Positions 42,103 through 50,945 of a stretch of DNA of 64,000 nt are shown here, piece by piece. Made by a program: the position numbers and the translations under genes. The number at the start of each line of letters is the position of its first letter. Positions within the stretch are counted from its first letter, which is position 1. This stretch comes from Flavobacterium subsaxonicum WB 4.1-42 = DSM 21790. Lineage in GTDB: Bacteria; Bacteroidota; Bacteroidia; Flavobacteriales; Flavobacteriaceae. The stretch spans positions 62,001 through 126,000 of the forward strand of contig NZ_KE383911.1 of assembly GCF_000422725.1 (NCBI RefSeq). Direction: 5' to 3'. The notes below the pieces were generated by a model. The model worked only from the letters and a program-made list of their open reading frames with translations, was not told the origin of the DNA and ran no database searches.

Positions 42103-44253
42103 ATGTTAGAAGAAAAGAATGATAACCTGCAAAACGCAGATGGAGAGCTATTGAACGAAGCAAGCAGCAATTTTGAGAATGGCTACATACCTCATAACAA
42201 GGCTGTAGACAACAACGATGTACCGGATGATATTGATGATATTACCCAGATACATGAAACTGAGGGGCAACTTCCGTTTGCTCCCGAAGAGGTACTTAGT
42301 GCCGGCCGCGAGGCTACTGCGCCCGAGGTAACCGAAGTTCCTGCCGCTGTTGCAGAAGATGTTGCCGCTCCGGAAGTTGCCGAAGAAGAAATTCCGGCTG
42401 CCGAAACTGCTAACGAAGAAACTCCTGAAGCTACTACAGAGGATACCCACGAAGAGGTGGCTACCGAAGAAAATACAGAACATACCGATAGCCATGAAGG
42501 CGATGACGAAGCTACCGAAGAGGTGCCAAGTTATGAAGCCCATAGCATGGAAGAGCTTACAGCCGAACTTGAAAAGTTTGCCGAAGCAGATAAGGTTATG
42601 TCAGTCAAAAACCATGTGGAAGAAATCCGCAGGGAATTTTATAACAAGTACAACCATTTTATAGAGGAGAAAAAAGACGAGTACAGCCACGAACACAACG
42701 GCGATACTACGGAGTTTGAATACCATTTTCCGCTAAAAAATAAATTCGACGCCCTTTACAACCAGTACAGGGATAAGAAAAATTCGCATTTTAAAAAGCT
42801 GCAGACAGATCTTAAAGGCAACCTCGAAAAAAGGCTTGCTATTGTAGAGGAGCTTAAAAACCTTGCCGAAGGTGGCGAGAACATGAAAGATGCCCTTAAA
42901 CAGGTTAACGACCTGCGCGAGCGTTGGAAAAACGCAGGGCCTATACCCCGCGATAAGTACAACCACGTTTGGAACAACTTCCACTTTCATATCGAGCGTT
43001 TTTACGATCACCTGCATTTAGACCGCGAAGCGCGCGACCTTGATTTTAAACACAACCTGGAGCAAAAACAAAAGATTATTACCCGTGTTGAAGAACTGGT
43101 TAATGAGGCCGATGTTAACAAGGCTTTCCGTGAGTTGCAGGCGCTGCACAAGATATGGAAAGAAGAGATTGGCCCGGTATCACGCGATCATCGCGAGGAG
43201 CTTTGGAACCGCTTTAGCGAGCTTACCAAGCAACTGCATGACAAACGCGAAGAGCTGTTTGCCAAAAGCCGCGAGGTAGAAAATGAGAATTTAGAGAATA
43301 AACGAGATATTATTGCCCGTATTAATGCTATTGCTGCCGAAAAAATTACGGCGCACAATGCATGGCAGGGCCAGATTGACCGTGTAGAAGGGCTTCGTGA
43401 GGAGTTTTTTAAAGCGGGCAAGGTGCCAATAGAGGTTAACGAAGATACATGGGCATCATTTAAAGCGGCTGTAAGGAATTTTAACTCGTCTAAGAACTCT
43501 TTTTATAAAGACATTAAAAAAGACCAGCAAACTAACCTAAACCGCAAACTGGCGCTTGTAGAAAAAGCCAACGCTCTTAAAGACAGCGAAGACTTTGAAA
43601 CCACTACAACCACCATGAAGCAAATTCAGGACGAGTGGAAAACTATTGGCCATGTGCCACGCAAGTATTCTGACAGTGTTTGGAAAGACTTTAAGGCGGC
43701 GTGTAACCATTACTTCGACAGGCTGCATGCTAACCGCAACGAGGCTAATAAAGAAGAGATAGACGCTTTTGATAAGAAAAAAGAATACCTTGATAACCTT
43801 AAGGATTTTGAACTTACCGGAGATCATAAAACCGATCTTGATGCGATTAAAAAACACATTGAGAACTGGAAATCGTTTGGGCGTGTGCCACAGGCAAGAA
43901 GGCATATAGAAGGTAAATTTAACAAAATACTGGATGCCCTTTTTGATAAGCTAAGCCTTTCTAAAAAGGAAACCGATATGGTTAAGTTTAGCAGCAGGCT
44001 TGAACAAATGGCCGATGGCGATGATAGCCGCAGCCTGCAAAACGAGCAGTTGTTTATAATGCGTAAGATTGATGAGATACAAGGTGAGATTTTCCAGCTG
44101 GAAAATAACATTCAGTTTTTCTCTAAGTCGAAAGGCAAAGGCGAAAACCCTTTCTTAAAAGAGGTAACCAAGAATATAGAGCGCCAGCGCGAAGAGCTTA
44201 AAACCTGGAAAGATAAGCTTAAGCAAATTCGAAACCTGAACAAACCGGAATAA
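42103..44253 (+). CDS. DUF349-repeat coiled protein with acidic N-terminal region
   Basis: 716 residues from the ATG at 42103; the longer reading frame to 42037 uses a TTG and covers the promoter (TATCTTTC near 42058). The first ~150 residues are dominated by Glu, Ala, Thr and Val and look disordered. From ~165 to the end it is helical, with about six DUF349 repeats (core W-K-x-x-G-x-V-P or W-K-E-E-I-G-P-V-S with an R/K helix). No signal or membrane helix. DUF349 proteins are conserved in Bacteroidota and mycobacteria; function not settled, with RNA or ribosome-related roles suggested for some. Confidence 0.85.
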   Translation: MLEEKNDNLQNADGELLNEASSNFENGYIPHNKAVDNNDVPDDIDDITQIHETEGQLPFAPEEVLSAGREATAPEVTEVPAAVAEDVAAPEVAEEEIPAAETANEETPEATTEDTHEEVATEENTEHTDSHEGDDEATEEVPSYEAHSMEELTAELEKFAEADKVMSVKNHVEEIRREFYNKYNHFIEEKKDEYSHEHNGDTTEFEYHFPLKNKFDALYNQYRDKKNSHFKKLQTDLKGNLEKRLAIVEELKNLAEGGENMKDALKQVNDLRERWKNAGPIPRDKYNHVWNNFHFHIERFYDHLHLDREARDLDFKHNLEQKQKIITRVEELVNEADVNKAFRELQALHKIWKEEIGPVSRDHREELWNRFSELTKQLHDKREELFAKSREVENENLENKRDIIARINAIAAEKITAHNAWQGQIDRVEGLREEFFKAGKVPIEVNEDTWASFKAAVRNFNSSKNSFYKDIKKDQQTNLNRKLALVEKANALKDSEDFETTTTTMKQIQDEWKTIGHVPRKYSDSVWKDFKAACNHYFDRLHANRNEANKEEIDAFDKKKEYLDNLKDFELTGDHKTDLDAIKKHIENWKSFGRVPQARRHIEGKFNKILDALFDKLSLSKKETDMVKFSSRLEQMADGDDSRSLQNEQLFIMRKIDEIQGEIFQLENNIQFFSKSKGKGENPFLKEVTKNIERQREELKTWKDKLKQIRNLNKPE

Positions 44254-44258
44254 ATAGT

Positions 44259-44284
44259 AAACCAGCCTGAGGGCTGGTTTTTTT
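44259..44284 (+). terminator. Terminator of the DUF349 gene
   Basis: AAACCAGCC, loop TGAG, GGCTGGTTTTTTT, 5 bp past the stop. Confidence 0.88.
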
Positions 44285-44297
44285 ATGAGTAGTTTAA

Positions 44298-44383
44298 ACC
44301 TACAAGGTTCTAAAAACCTTGCAGGTTGGTGTAGTGATTACCTGCGCTGTAAATTCCTGCAAGGTCTCTAAGACCTTGTAGGT
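44298..44383. repeat. ACCTACAAGGT-type inverted repeat
   Basis: ACCTACAAGGTTCTAAAAAC continues into CTTGCAGGT, and at 44355 CCTGCAAGGTCTCTAAGACC continues into TTGTAGGT. Each half is a hairpin and the halves are inverted copies. A partial degenerate copy is at 63961-63990. Confidence 0.75.
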
Positions 44384-44409
44384 ATATAATAGCTATATAG
44401 ATCTCCCTA

Positions 44410-45099
44410 TTACTTCGCCAGCAAAGGCAGCACATCAATAATATTGGTAAGCACTGTAAATTTATCATGAACAATTTCATGGTCTATGCGCTCGTGTGCC
44501 CAGGTGGTTCTAAAAGGCACATGGCAGGCATAGCCGCCAACCTGTAACACCGGCAACACATCTGATTTTAACGAGTTGCCAATCATCATAAATTCAGATG
44601 CCTTAATATCAAGTCGCCCCAAAAGCTTCTCATAATTAAGTGCCTCTTTATCGGCCATAACTTCTATATGGTGAAAGTAATGCCCCAACCCGGAATCGTG
44701 CAGTTTGCGCTGCTGGTCTTTTAAGTCGCCTTTAGTTGCAACCACAAGTTTGTAGTTACCGTGCAGGGCCGCAAGGGTTGCCTCTACCCCATCTATCAAT
44801 TCAATAGGCTTTTGCAACAGTTCTTTCCCTAAATCTAAAATACGCTCAATATGCTTAGATGTTACCGTACCGTTAGAAACGGCAATAGCAGTTTCTATCA
44901 TACTCAATATGTACGATTTAATTCCGTAACCATACAGCGGCAGGTTAGCAATCTGGGTTTTAAAAACCTCTGCCGAAAGCCCCTGGTGCGAAAGGTAATC
45001 TTCCATAAGGCCGCAAAATTTCTTTTCGGTTTCCTCAAAATACGGCTCGTTTATAAACAACGTATCGTCGGCGTCAAAAGCTATAACTTTAATATCCAT
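44410..45099 (-). CDS. HAD-family hydrolase
   Basis: 229 residues. Motif I FDADDTLF (Asp nucleophile and Asp+2) at ~8-15, motif II Thr in VVATKGD (~121), motif III Lys near 150 and motif IV MIGNSLKSDV (~172). The C1 cap inserted after motif I suggests a small-molecule phosphatase. It follows the APH-type kinase by 2 bp, so a kinase and a phosphatase are co-transcribed, perhaps acting on the same metabolite (inference). Confidence 0.9.
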   Translation of the reverse strand: MDIKVIAFDADDTLFINEPYFEETEKKFCGLMEDYLSHQGLSAEVFKTQIANLPLYGYGIKSYILSMIETAIAVSNGTVTSKHIERILDLGKELLQKPIELIDGVEATLAALHGNYKLVVATKGDLKDQQRKLHDSGLGHYFHHIEVMADKEALNYEKLLGRLDIKASEFMMIGNSLKSDVLPVLQVGGYACHVPFRTTWAHERIDHEIVHDKFTVLTNIIDVLPLLAK

Positions 45100-45101
45100 T
45101 T

Positions 45102-46100
45102 TTAGTTAGGTGTAGTTTCGGTTAGCAAGTACATATCATAATAGCGTTTAACCAGCACGGTTACAAAACGCTTAACATAGGCTTCGTTAAAAAAGGTATT
45201 GCTCCAGTTATCAAACCTGTTGATTTGCACGCCAAGGTAAAAAAAGTACAGCGCAACACCAAGGTGCGGCAGCAGTCGTTTTTCTTCCGCGCTAAGCGGA
45301 GTAACCGACTCATACCCTTCCAGAAAATTTTTAACTTTACTGTCGCAAACCGCCTGGTCGCGCTCCAGGCTGTGCAGTTGCAATACATAATAAGCAACAT
45401 CCAGGCACAGCCAGCCGTTGCCACAAAAATCAAAATCAAAAATACTAATTGCGCCCTCTTTGCTTACCGCAATATTATCAAACCAAATATCCAGGTGTAC
45501 CACTCCAGTACGTATATTAGTTGTATCAGCATTTTCAATTTCTTGCAGCAAATGCTTTTGGGCACTCTGCATAAAGTCCAGTTCGTTGCCCGGTTGTAAG
45601 TACTGTTTAAGCGCCTCTAACGGGTCGTGTAATAAAACTTTGGGCGTATAAGTAACCCTATCGATTTTTAAATTTTGGGTAATAACGTGCATTTGCCCCA
45701 TTAATGCACCAATTTTATAATGCAGTTCTTCGGGAGAATTGTGCAGCTTTTCGCCCTCAACATACGTAAACATTACGCCATAGCGCAGGCCTTCAGGTGC
45801 TTCCAATTGCTGGATATAGTCACCCTTAGCATCCTTTACCGCATGCGAAACCGTAATGCTGCTATCGTTAAGAAAGTCCAGCAGGCGAATTTCCTCATTA
45901 ATATCGGTCAGCGTGCGCCAGTCTAAACTATACAATCTAAACACCAAGTTAGCATCGCCCGATTTTACCAGATAGGTATGATTAACCCCCGCTTTTAGCA
46001 GGCTGGTTTGCGAATCCTGTGGCAGGTTGTACTGTTCAACCAGTAAATTATTAAGGTGTGTTTTGGATAAAATAGACGACGTTACCGGAAAATGGCTCAT
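45102..46100 (-). CDS. Aminoglycoside-phosphotransferase-fold (APH) kinase
   Basis: 332 residues from the Met at 46100; the Met at 46109 is 8 bp from the -7 box and unlikely. Kinase-like fold with GVVHLDIWFDNIAVS (catalytic H-x-D-x-x-x-x-N) at ~200-214 and the metal-binding ISIFDFDFCGNGW. The family covers homoserine kinase, choline kinase and antibiotic kinases; a housekeeping small-molecule kinase is likelier than resistance given the core context. Forms an operon with the HAD phosphatase. Confidence 0.85.
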   Translation of the reverse strand: MSHFPVTSSILSKTHLNNLLVEQYNLPQDSQTSLLKAGVNHTYLVKSGDANLVFRLYSLDWRTLTDINEEIRLLDFLNDSSITVSHAVKDAKGDYIQQLEAPEGLRYGVMFTYVEGEKLHNSPEELHYKIGALMGQMHVITQNLKIDRVTYTPKVLLHDPLEALKQYLQPGNELDFMQSAQKHLLQEIENADTTNIRTGVVHLDIWFDNIAVSKEGAISIFDFDFCGNGWLCLDVAYYVLQLHSLERDQAVCDSKVKNFLEGYESVTPLSAEEKRLLPHLGVALYFFYLGVQINRFDNWSNTFFNEAYVKRFVTVLVKRYYDMYLLTETTPN

Positions 46101-46116
46101 ACTTTGCAATTTTATG

Positions 46117-46158
46117 CAAAGCTAATGAAGTAGTTTTTGAAACTATAATTTATCTTTG
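46117..46158. promoter_or_regulatory. Divergent promoters of the APH kinase and ABC ATPase genes
   Basis: Minus-strand -7 box TAGCTTTG at 46124-46117 and plus-strand -7 box TATCTTTG at 46151-46158, 26 bp apart, each 17-37 bp from its start codon. Confidence 0.6.
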
Positions 46159-46194
46159 AGATATACCTGCCAATCTCACCAAAACCAATGCCTG

Positions 46195-47688
46195 ATGGAA
46201 GAAACCTTAGTACAATTTAGCGATGTAACCATACGAAATAACGGTGCCGTAACTTTTAGCGGACTCAATTTTACAATACATAAAGGGCAGCACTGGGCAT
46301 TGGTAGGCAAAAGCGGAAGTGGCAAAAGTACGCTATTGGAAGCCCTTGTGGGGAAAAAATTAATAACCGGCGGCACAGTAAGCCATCCGTATTTTGATGC
46401 TGTTATTAATCAGCAAAATAGCCCCGACCCTACTTTTAACTGGCACCGGCTGGTGGCTCTGGTTTCGGTAACGCAGCAGTTTAAAAACCGTAGCAACACT
46501 ACCGATCTCTACTACCAGCAACGTTTTAACTCGTCCGATTCAGACGACGCACAAACCGTTGGGGAATACCTTTCGGAAGGATATAATGGGCCTTCGATAT
46601 ACTGGACGGTGCCGAAAGTTACCGAAAGGCTCAACCTAAGCAAATTAACCGATAAAGAAATTATTAAACTTAGCAATGGCGAAACCCGCCGCCTTATGTT
46701 TGCCAAAGCATTAGTTAAAAATCCGGTTTTGTTACTATTGGATGCGCCATTGGTGGGATTGGATACTGCAAGCCGTACCGACTTTAACCTGCTTTTAAAC
46801 GAAATTACAGCATCGGGCATTACTGTAGTAATAACAACATCGGGCAACGAAATTCCCAACGGCATTACGCACGTTGCTGTATTAGAAGAGTGCCGAATTA
46901 TCAGCCAGTTACCTCTAAACGATTTTAAAACCGACCAGTTTTCCGCTATAGCGAAAAAAACTATTGATATTGATTTATTGAAACACCTGCTCTCAAGGCA
47001 GCCGCAACCCCATTACAATACCATTATTACAATGAAAAATGTAGTGATAAAATACGGCGATAAAACCATTTTAGATAATGTAAACTGGCAGGTAAAGCAG
47101 GGCGAACGCTGGGCATTATCGGGCCATAACGGTGCAGGAAAATCGACTTTGCTTAGCCTTGTAAATGGCGATAACCCGCAGGCGTATGCCAACAGTATTA
47201 TTTTGTTTGATAAGCAACGTGGCAGCGGCGAGAGCATTTGGGACATAAAAAAGAAGATTGGTTTTGTATCGCCGGAGCTTTTTCAGTACTTCCCTGCGGG
47301 GTCGTCTTGCTTAGAAGTTATTGAGTCGGGGATTTATGATACACTGGGGTTGTTCAGGGCACCATCCGCCAAAAATCGCGACCTCATCTTACAATGGATG
47401 CAACTTTTAGAAATAGAGGCTTATAATGCCAAACTTTTTAAGAGTGTGCCCGATAGCGTGCAGCGGCTGTGCCTGTTGGCAAGGGCATTGATAAAAAATC
47501 CGCCACTGCTTATTTTTGATGAGCCTTGCCAGGGCATGGATACGAGCCAGCGGGAGTATTTTAAATTTTTAGTAGATAAAATTTGCAAACACAGCAACGT
47601 TACCCTTATTTATGTGAGTCATTATGTGGAGGATATTCCTGCCAGTGTAACGAAGTTTTTAAAACTGGAGGCGGGGAAAGTAGTGTAA
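46195..47688 (+). CDS. Tandem ABC ATPase without membrane domain (ModF-like)
   Basis: 497 residues from ATG at 46195; a TTG at 46156 lies inside the -7 box. NBD1 (~5-245): Walker A GKSGSGKST, signature LSNGE, Walker B LLLLDAPLVGLD with Ala in place of the catalytic Glu. NBD2 (~275-495): Walker A GHNGAGKST, Walker B LLIFDEPCQGMD intact, but the signature position reads VPDSVQ. Head-to-tail pairing would give one normal and one dead ATP site. ModF/PhrA-like soluble ABC proteins are proposed regulators rather than transporters. No permease gene is near. Confidence 0.88.
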   Translation: MEETLVQFSDVTIRNNGAVTFSGLNFTIHKGQHWALVGKSGSGKSTLLEALVGKKLITGGTVSHPYFDAVINQQNSPDPTFNWHRLVALVSVTQQFKNRSNTTDLYYQQRFNSSDSDDAQTVGEYLSEGYNGPSIYWTVPKVTERLNLSKLTDKEIIKLSNGETRRLMFAKALVKNPVLLLLDAPLVGLDTASRTDFNLLLNEITASGITVVITTSGNEIPNGITHVAVLEECRIISQLPLNDFKTDQFSAIAKKTIDIDLLKHLLSRQPQPHYNTIITMKNVVIKYGDKTILDNVNWQVKQGERWALSGHNGAGKSTLLSLVNGDNPQAYANSIILFDKQRGSGESIWDIKKKIGFVSPELFQYFPAGSSCLEVIESGIYDTLGLFRAPSAKNRDLILQWMQLLEIEAYNAKLFKSVPDSVQRLCLLARALIKNPPLLIFDEPCQGMDTSQREYFKFLVDKICKHSNVTLIYVSHYVEDIPASVTKFLKLEAGKVV

Positions 47689-47737
47689 CGTTCTTTTGTC
47701 TCGCGGGTTGACGTTAGTCGCATGAGTCAGCACATTT

Positions 47738-47912
47738 GAGTGAAGCTAAGGCCTTAAACTTCGTTGCGTTAAGCAAAATACAAGCTGAGCGTTAAGAAAG
47801 ATTTGCTGTTTGAGCGACAGCGAGTTCAAATCTTTTAGCAGAAGCTTGTATTTTGTAGCATAAGAAGTTAGAGCCTTGATTTTTTGTTTCTTTTGCATCA
47901 AGGCAAAAGAAA
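47738..47912 (+). repeat. Long structured dispersed repeat, copy 2
   Basis: Same order as the copy at 8160-8333: AAGGCCTTAAACTTCGTTGC, variable arm AAAATACAAGCT, central GATTTG...CAAATC hairpin, returning arm AGCTTGTATTTT, GAAGTTAGAGCCTT, and TTTCTTTTG...CAAAAGAAA. It begins 50 bp after the ABC ATPase stop and ends 10 bp before the convergent DUF4440-like gene's stop. A further TTCTTTTGTCT fragment lies at 47691. Confidence 0.8.
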
Positions 47913-47922
47913 ACATCTAAAT

Positions 47923-48294
47923 TTAAGACACAATCTGGCTTACATGCCCGGTAATAATCTGCCATTTAGAGTTGGTTTGTTTCCAAACGCGGGTGTACCT
48001 AAAAATACCGGCATAGGTGTGCCCATCAAAATCGCCGCCAAGGTCCTGCACTACCGATACTACCGCAACATCATCAAAAACAGTAATAAGCTGCGCGCTG
48101 GTTTCCAGGCTGTAAATTTCCAGCTTGCCAGACCGGTGCATATTAAGGTCGTCTGCCTTGGTAACAATATGGCCGTTTTGGTTGGTAAAAATAAGGTCGT
48201 CGCTTAGCAATTCCTGCAATTCATCTACATTGCTGGCCTTCATGGCTTCTATAAAGCGTGCTTCAAGCGCTACTATTTGCTGTTGGGTATCCAT
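47923..48294 (-). CDS. SnoaL/NTF2-like (DUF4440) protein
   Basis: 123 residues, one NTF2-like cone fold. ALEARFIEAMKASNVDELQEL at the start, LLSDDLIFTNQNGHIV, a D-V-A-V-V-S-V strand and TRVWKQTNSKWQIITGHVS at the end. Such domains bind small hydrophobic molecules or act as enzymes; role unknown. Follows the next gene upstream by 5 bp, so the two form an operon. Confidence 0.85.
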   Translation of the reverse strand: MDTQQQIVALEARFIEAMKASNVDELQELLSDDLIFTNQNGHIVTKADDLNMHRSGKLEIYSLETSAQLITVFDDVAVVSVVQDLGGDFDGHTYAGIFRYTRVWKQTNSKWQIITGHVSQIVS

Positions 48295-48299
48295 AGGGG

Positions 48300-48860
48300 T
48301 TAAATTGGTTTTAGCATTTCAAAAAGTTGCGGGTAGTGCGTAACAAACCCATCTTCATCTACGATAATATCGGCAGTAAAGTTTCCGCCTTCATTCTCAA
48401 ATCTGTAATTGTTAGGGCTTAGTAGCGTATAATGCTGGGTATCTTTTCGCAACTGGTTGGCCAGAATGTCTATATAAAGCACATCGGTTTGCTGGCGTTG
48501 CCCCTGTATCCACCTCGACCCTTTAACGGGCAGCGTGTTGGTAAAAGGCGTAAGCGAAATATCAACATAGCTACAGCCTTTAAACTCGGGGTAGGTTGTG
48601 CCATCCACATCGGTCCACTCCCCTTCGGCATCCCTAAATAATAAATATGCAAAAGAGGTCTGCCCCACGGTAAAATTAATATCCAGCTCAATAACATTCC
48701 AGTACAGGTCCAGGCGAAGCACATACTCTACATACACCGGTATGGTTAACGCCCAGCCCTCCAGCTCGCTGCGCACAATAATTGCCTCATCAAGATAATT
48801 AATGTTGCAGTGCTCCTCGGTATCATAGTGCAAACCTTCCCAAACAATACTCTTTTGCAT
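48300..48860 (-). CDS. Putative glycolipid-binding family protein (PA1994-like)
   Basis: 186 residues, no signal peptide. Resembles the PF06475 'putative glycolipid-binding' family: VWEGLHYDTEEHC at the start, DLYWNVIELDINF, a central GCSYVDISLTPFTNTLPV, then LRKDTQHYTLLSPNNYRFE and VDEDGFVTHYPQLFEM at the end. The family is mostly beta and named by structural likeness; in vivo role is unknown. Co-transcribed with the NTF2-like gene. Confidence 0.68.
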   Translation of the reverse strand: MQKSIVWEGLHYDTEEHCNINYLDEAIIVRSELEGWALTIPVYVEYVLRLDLYWNVIELDINFTVGQTSFAYLLFRDAEGEWTDVDGTTYPEFKGCSYVDISLTPFTNTLPVKGSRWIQGQRQQTDVLYIDILANQLRKDTQHYTLLSPNNYRFENEGGNFTADIIVDEDGFVTHYPQLFEMLKPI

Positions 48861-48930
48861 GGCTAAATATTTACTGCAATTTAGTTAAAATACCGCATGC
48901 TAAATTTAGCTTTAAGAAAGCTTTATGTAA

Positions 48931-48963
48931 AAAAAATACCACACTAAAGCGTGTGGTATTTTT
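48931..48963 (-). terminator. Terminator of the secreted protease gene
   Basis: AATACCACAC and GTGTGGTATT with a 6-nt loop and T-run on both strands; 45 bp beyond the protease stop. Confidence 0.8.
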
Positions 48964-49007
48964 ATATTTTTTTATTGCTGCCTACTGATACTAAAACTGT
49001 CTACTGC

Positions 49008-50102
49008 TCACTCTCTCGCCTTTACATAACCAATTTTAGAGCCATTGCCGTTAACCAGCAAGCCGCCCGAAGCTACATAAATGCTGTTGGCACCATCATC
49101 GGCAAACATTAGGTTATAGCCCTGCTTGTCTGATTTTGAAAGGCTGCCAATAAGGTATACTTTATTGTTTTCTACCTGCACCAGGTTGCCCTTAGCGGTA
49201 ACATAATATTTACCGGACGGATTGGCACTAAAATAAGCATCTGATTTAATGGTCTTATTAGACAGCAGGCTTTCCTGTATTTTTTGCTCGCGCGATGGCT
49301 GTGTATTTACCGTAGTAACCGTAGCGCGTTTTGCAACTGTGCGTTGTGTTACCGAAGTTCTTAACGGTGCACTCTGCACTACCGGCATTTTTTGTTGTGT
49401 TATTGGTTTGTTGATAACAACTGGCCTCTCAGGCGTTACGGGTTTAGTTACCGCTATTGCCGGCTGTGTTACGGGTTTAGAAACGGTGGGAGCTACAGCC
49501 ACCGCAGTATTAGATTGCCCACCGGCATTGCTCCACCCCGTGGCAATATACGTAAGGCGGTCTCTTTTTGGTGGATGGCTTTTGCTGCCATTAGGCGAAG
49601 CGATGATAGACATTACCGCCTGGGCATCGGTAAGGGTAGCACCCATTTTACGGAGTACAAAGCCTGAGAATTCATCGGCATCCAGTTCGGTTTGGGGGCG
49701 GCTGCCTACATTATCGAGCGTATGACCGTTAAGGTGATGGCCAATTTCGTGCGCCAGTATGCTAATGGCAGCCCAGTTGGTGCCACTGGCGTTGTTTATT
49801 TTATCCATAAAAGCGGGGTTGTACAAAATGTACCGTTTGCTCTTAATCATAACCGCGGCGGCGTTGGGCACGTTGCTGGCTCGCAATTCGAAATTAGGCT
49901 TTAAGCCGATGACTGACATGATGTTTTTTACTACCTTCTCTGCCGTAGGGCCGGATTCGTAGGCATCTACAGTGCCGCTAATGGTTTCGCCATAATAGCT
50001 GCACATGGCAGTATATTTGGATAAACCGAAGCTTTGTTGCGCCGAAGCGGGCATTATACAGCATAACGCTGCGATAACAATGCAGGATTTAATGCTTTTC
50101 AT
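49008..50102 (-). CDS. Secreted M48-like zinc metalloprotease
   Basis: 364 residues with signal peptide (to P-A-S-A-Q). The catalytic helix AHEIGHHLNGH (~119-129) and the third ligand Glu in TELDADEFSGF (~141) match the M48 (HtpX/Ste24/Oma1-like) family. A linker rich in Val, Thr, Pro and Lys (~205-275) leads to a beta-rich C-terminal region. No membrane helices beyond the signal, so it is periplasmic or lipid-free secreted; comparable to BepA-like periplasmic proteases but without TPRs. Confidence 0.85.
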   Translation of the reverse strand: MKSIKSCIVIAALCCIMPASAQQSFGLSKYTAMCSYYGETISGTVDAYESGPTAEKVVKNIMSVIGLKPNFELRASNVPNAAAVMIKSKRYILYNPAFMDKINNASGTNWAAISILAHEIGHHLNGHTLDNVGSRPQTELDADEFSGFVLRKMGATLTDAQAVMSIIASPNGSKSHPPKRDRLTYIATGWSNAGGQSNTAVAVAPTVSKPVTQPAIAVTKPVTPERPVVINKPITQQKMPVVQSAPLRTSVTQRTVAKRATVTTVNTQPSREQKIQESLLSNKTIKSDAYFSANPSGKYYVTAKGNLVQVENNKVYLIGSLSKSDKQGYNLMFADDGANSIYVASGGLLVNGNGSKIGYVKARE

Positions 50103-50201
50103 ACGTTTTTAATGGGATATAGTATTGGTATCTATCCATTTAACGCAAAAGCCGGAGTGTATAGTATTGGCCTTCTAAAATTTAGGAAATTAATACCCCC
50201 T

Positions 50202-50855
50202 TTAAAAAAACTTAAGGATTTTTAAAATCGCAATTAATGCCAGAACAACAAGGCCTAAGATAAAAATAATCCTGCCGTGTGCCCTGTCAGACGGGGTGTA
50301 GGTATATACTTTGTTACCATCGGGCAGTGTTTTTTGTGCCGTCATTAGTACATAGCCGGTAGTTATGCCAAACAAGCCTCCTAAAATGGCACATACATAA
50401 CCAAAAATTATCCAGCTTATGTGGTTTTTTTCGGGTTGGGCAAGCTCCATTAAACGGTGGCGGCGCATTTTTATAATCTCGTCTTCGCTTATGGTTTTGC
50501 CGCGCTCTTCCAGCAAATGCCTTGCAAGCAGGTAGTCAAACTCGCTCCACTCGTCGCGCTTTACCAAAACGTCGTACAGCTCTTCATCACTAAAAGTAAG
50601 CAGGTAGTAGTCTTCCGGAATATCATTCAGCATATTAGCCGCCTGGTTCTCTACAATGTCTGCTGCCCTTTCAAAATTATCTTTATGCACCTGAATTTCG
50701 TACTCCTTTAGCAAATCGCCCGAAAAACTACTGCCCAGGCCGGGCGAATTATCTACAAACAGACATTCGATATTATTATCCAGCAACAATTGCTGCAGTT
50801 CTTTGGCCTGGCCGGCATCGGGAAATTTTCTAAATGTGGTATAGTTATCAGACAT
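50202..50855 (-). CDS. DUF2007-type protein with C-terminal membrane helices
   Basis: 217 residues. The first ~70 (FRKFPDAGQAKELQQLLLD through YEIQVHKDNFERAADI) resemble DUF2007, a small GlnB-like fold described as a putative signal transducer. A charged helical middle follows, then two membrane helices at about 148-170 and 193-214. The N terminus should face the cytoplasm. Function unknown. Confidence 0.75.
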   Translation of the reverse strand: MSDNYTTFRKFPDAGQAKELQQLLLDNNIECLFVDNSPGLGSSFSGDLLKEYEIQVHKDNFERAADIVENQAANMLNDIPEDYYLLTFSDEELYDVLVKRDEWSEFDYLLARHLLEERGKTISEDEIIKMRRHRLMELAQPEKNHISWIIFGYVCAILGGLFGITTGYVLMTAQKTLPDGNKVYTYTPSDRAHGRIIFILGLVVLALIAILKILKFF

Positions 50856-50880
50856 AGGAGATGGAAAAGGTTATAAAAAA

Positions 50881-50918
50881 TAAATCCTCAAAAACCGTTT
50901 GCCGGTTTTGAGGATTTA
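50881..50918 (-). terminator. mqo terminator
   Basis: AAATCCTCAAAA-CCG with CGG-TTTTGAGGATTT; 28 bp beyond the mqo stop on the minus strand. Confidence 0.82.
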
Positions 50919-50945
50919 AAGATATAAAAATACTTGTAGCTGTAC

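Noticed and set aside
45102..46100. Aminoglycoside resistance gene
   Set aside because: The fold is shared by many housekeeping kinases and the gene is in a core operon with a HAD phosphatase, without mobile elements.
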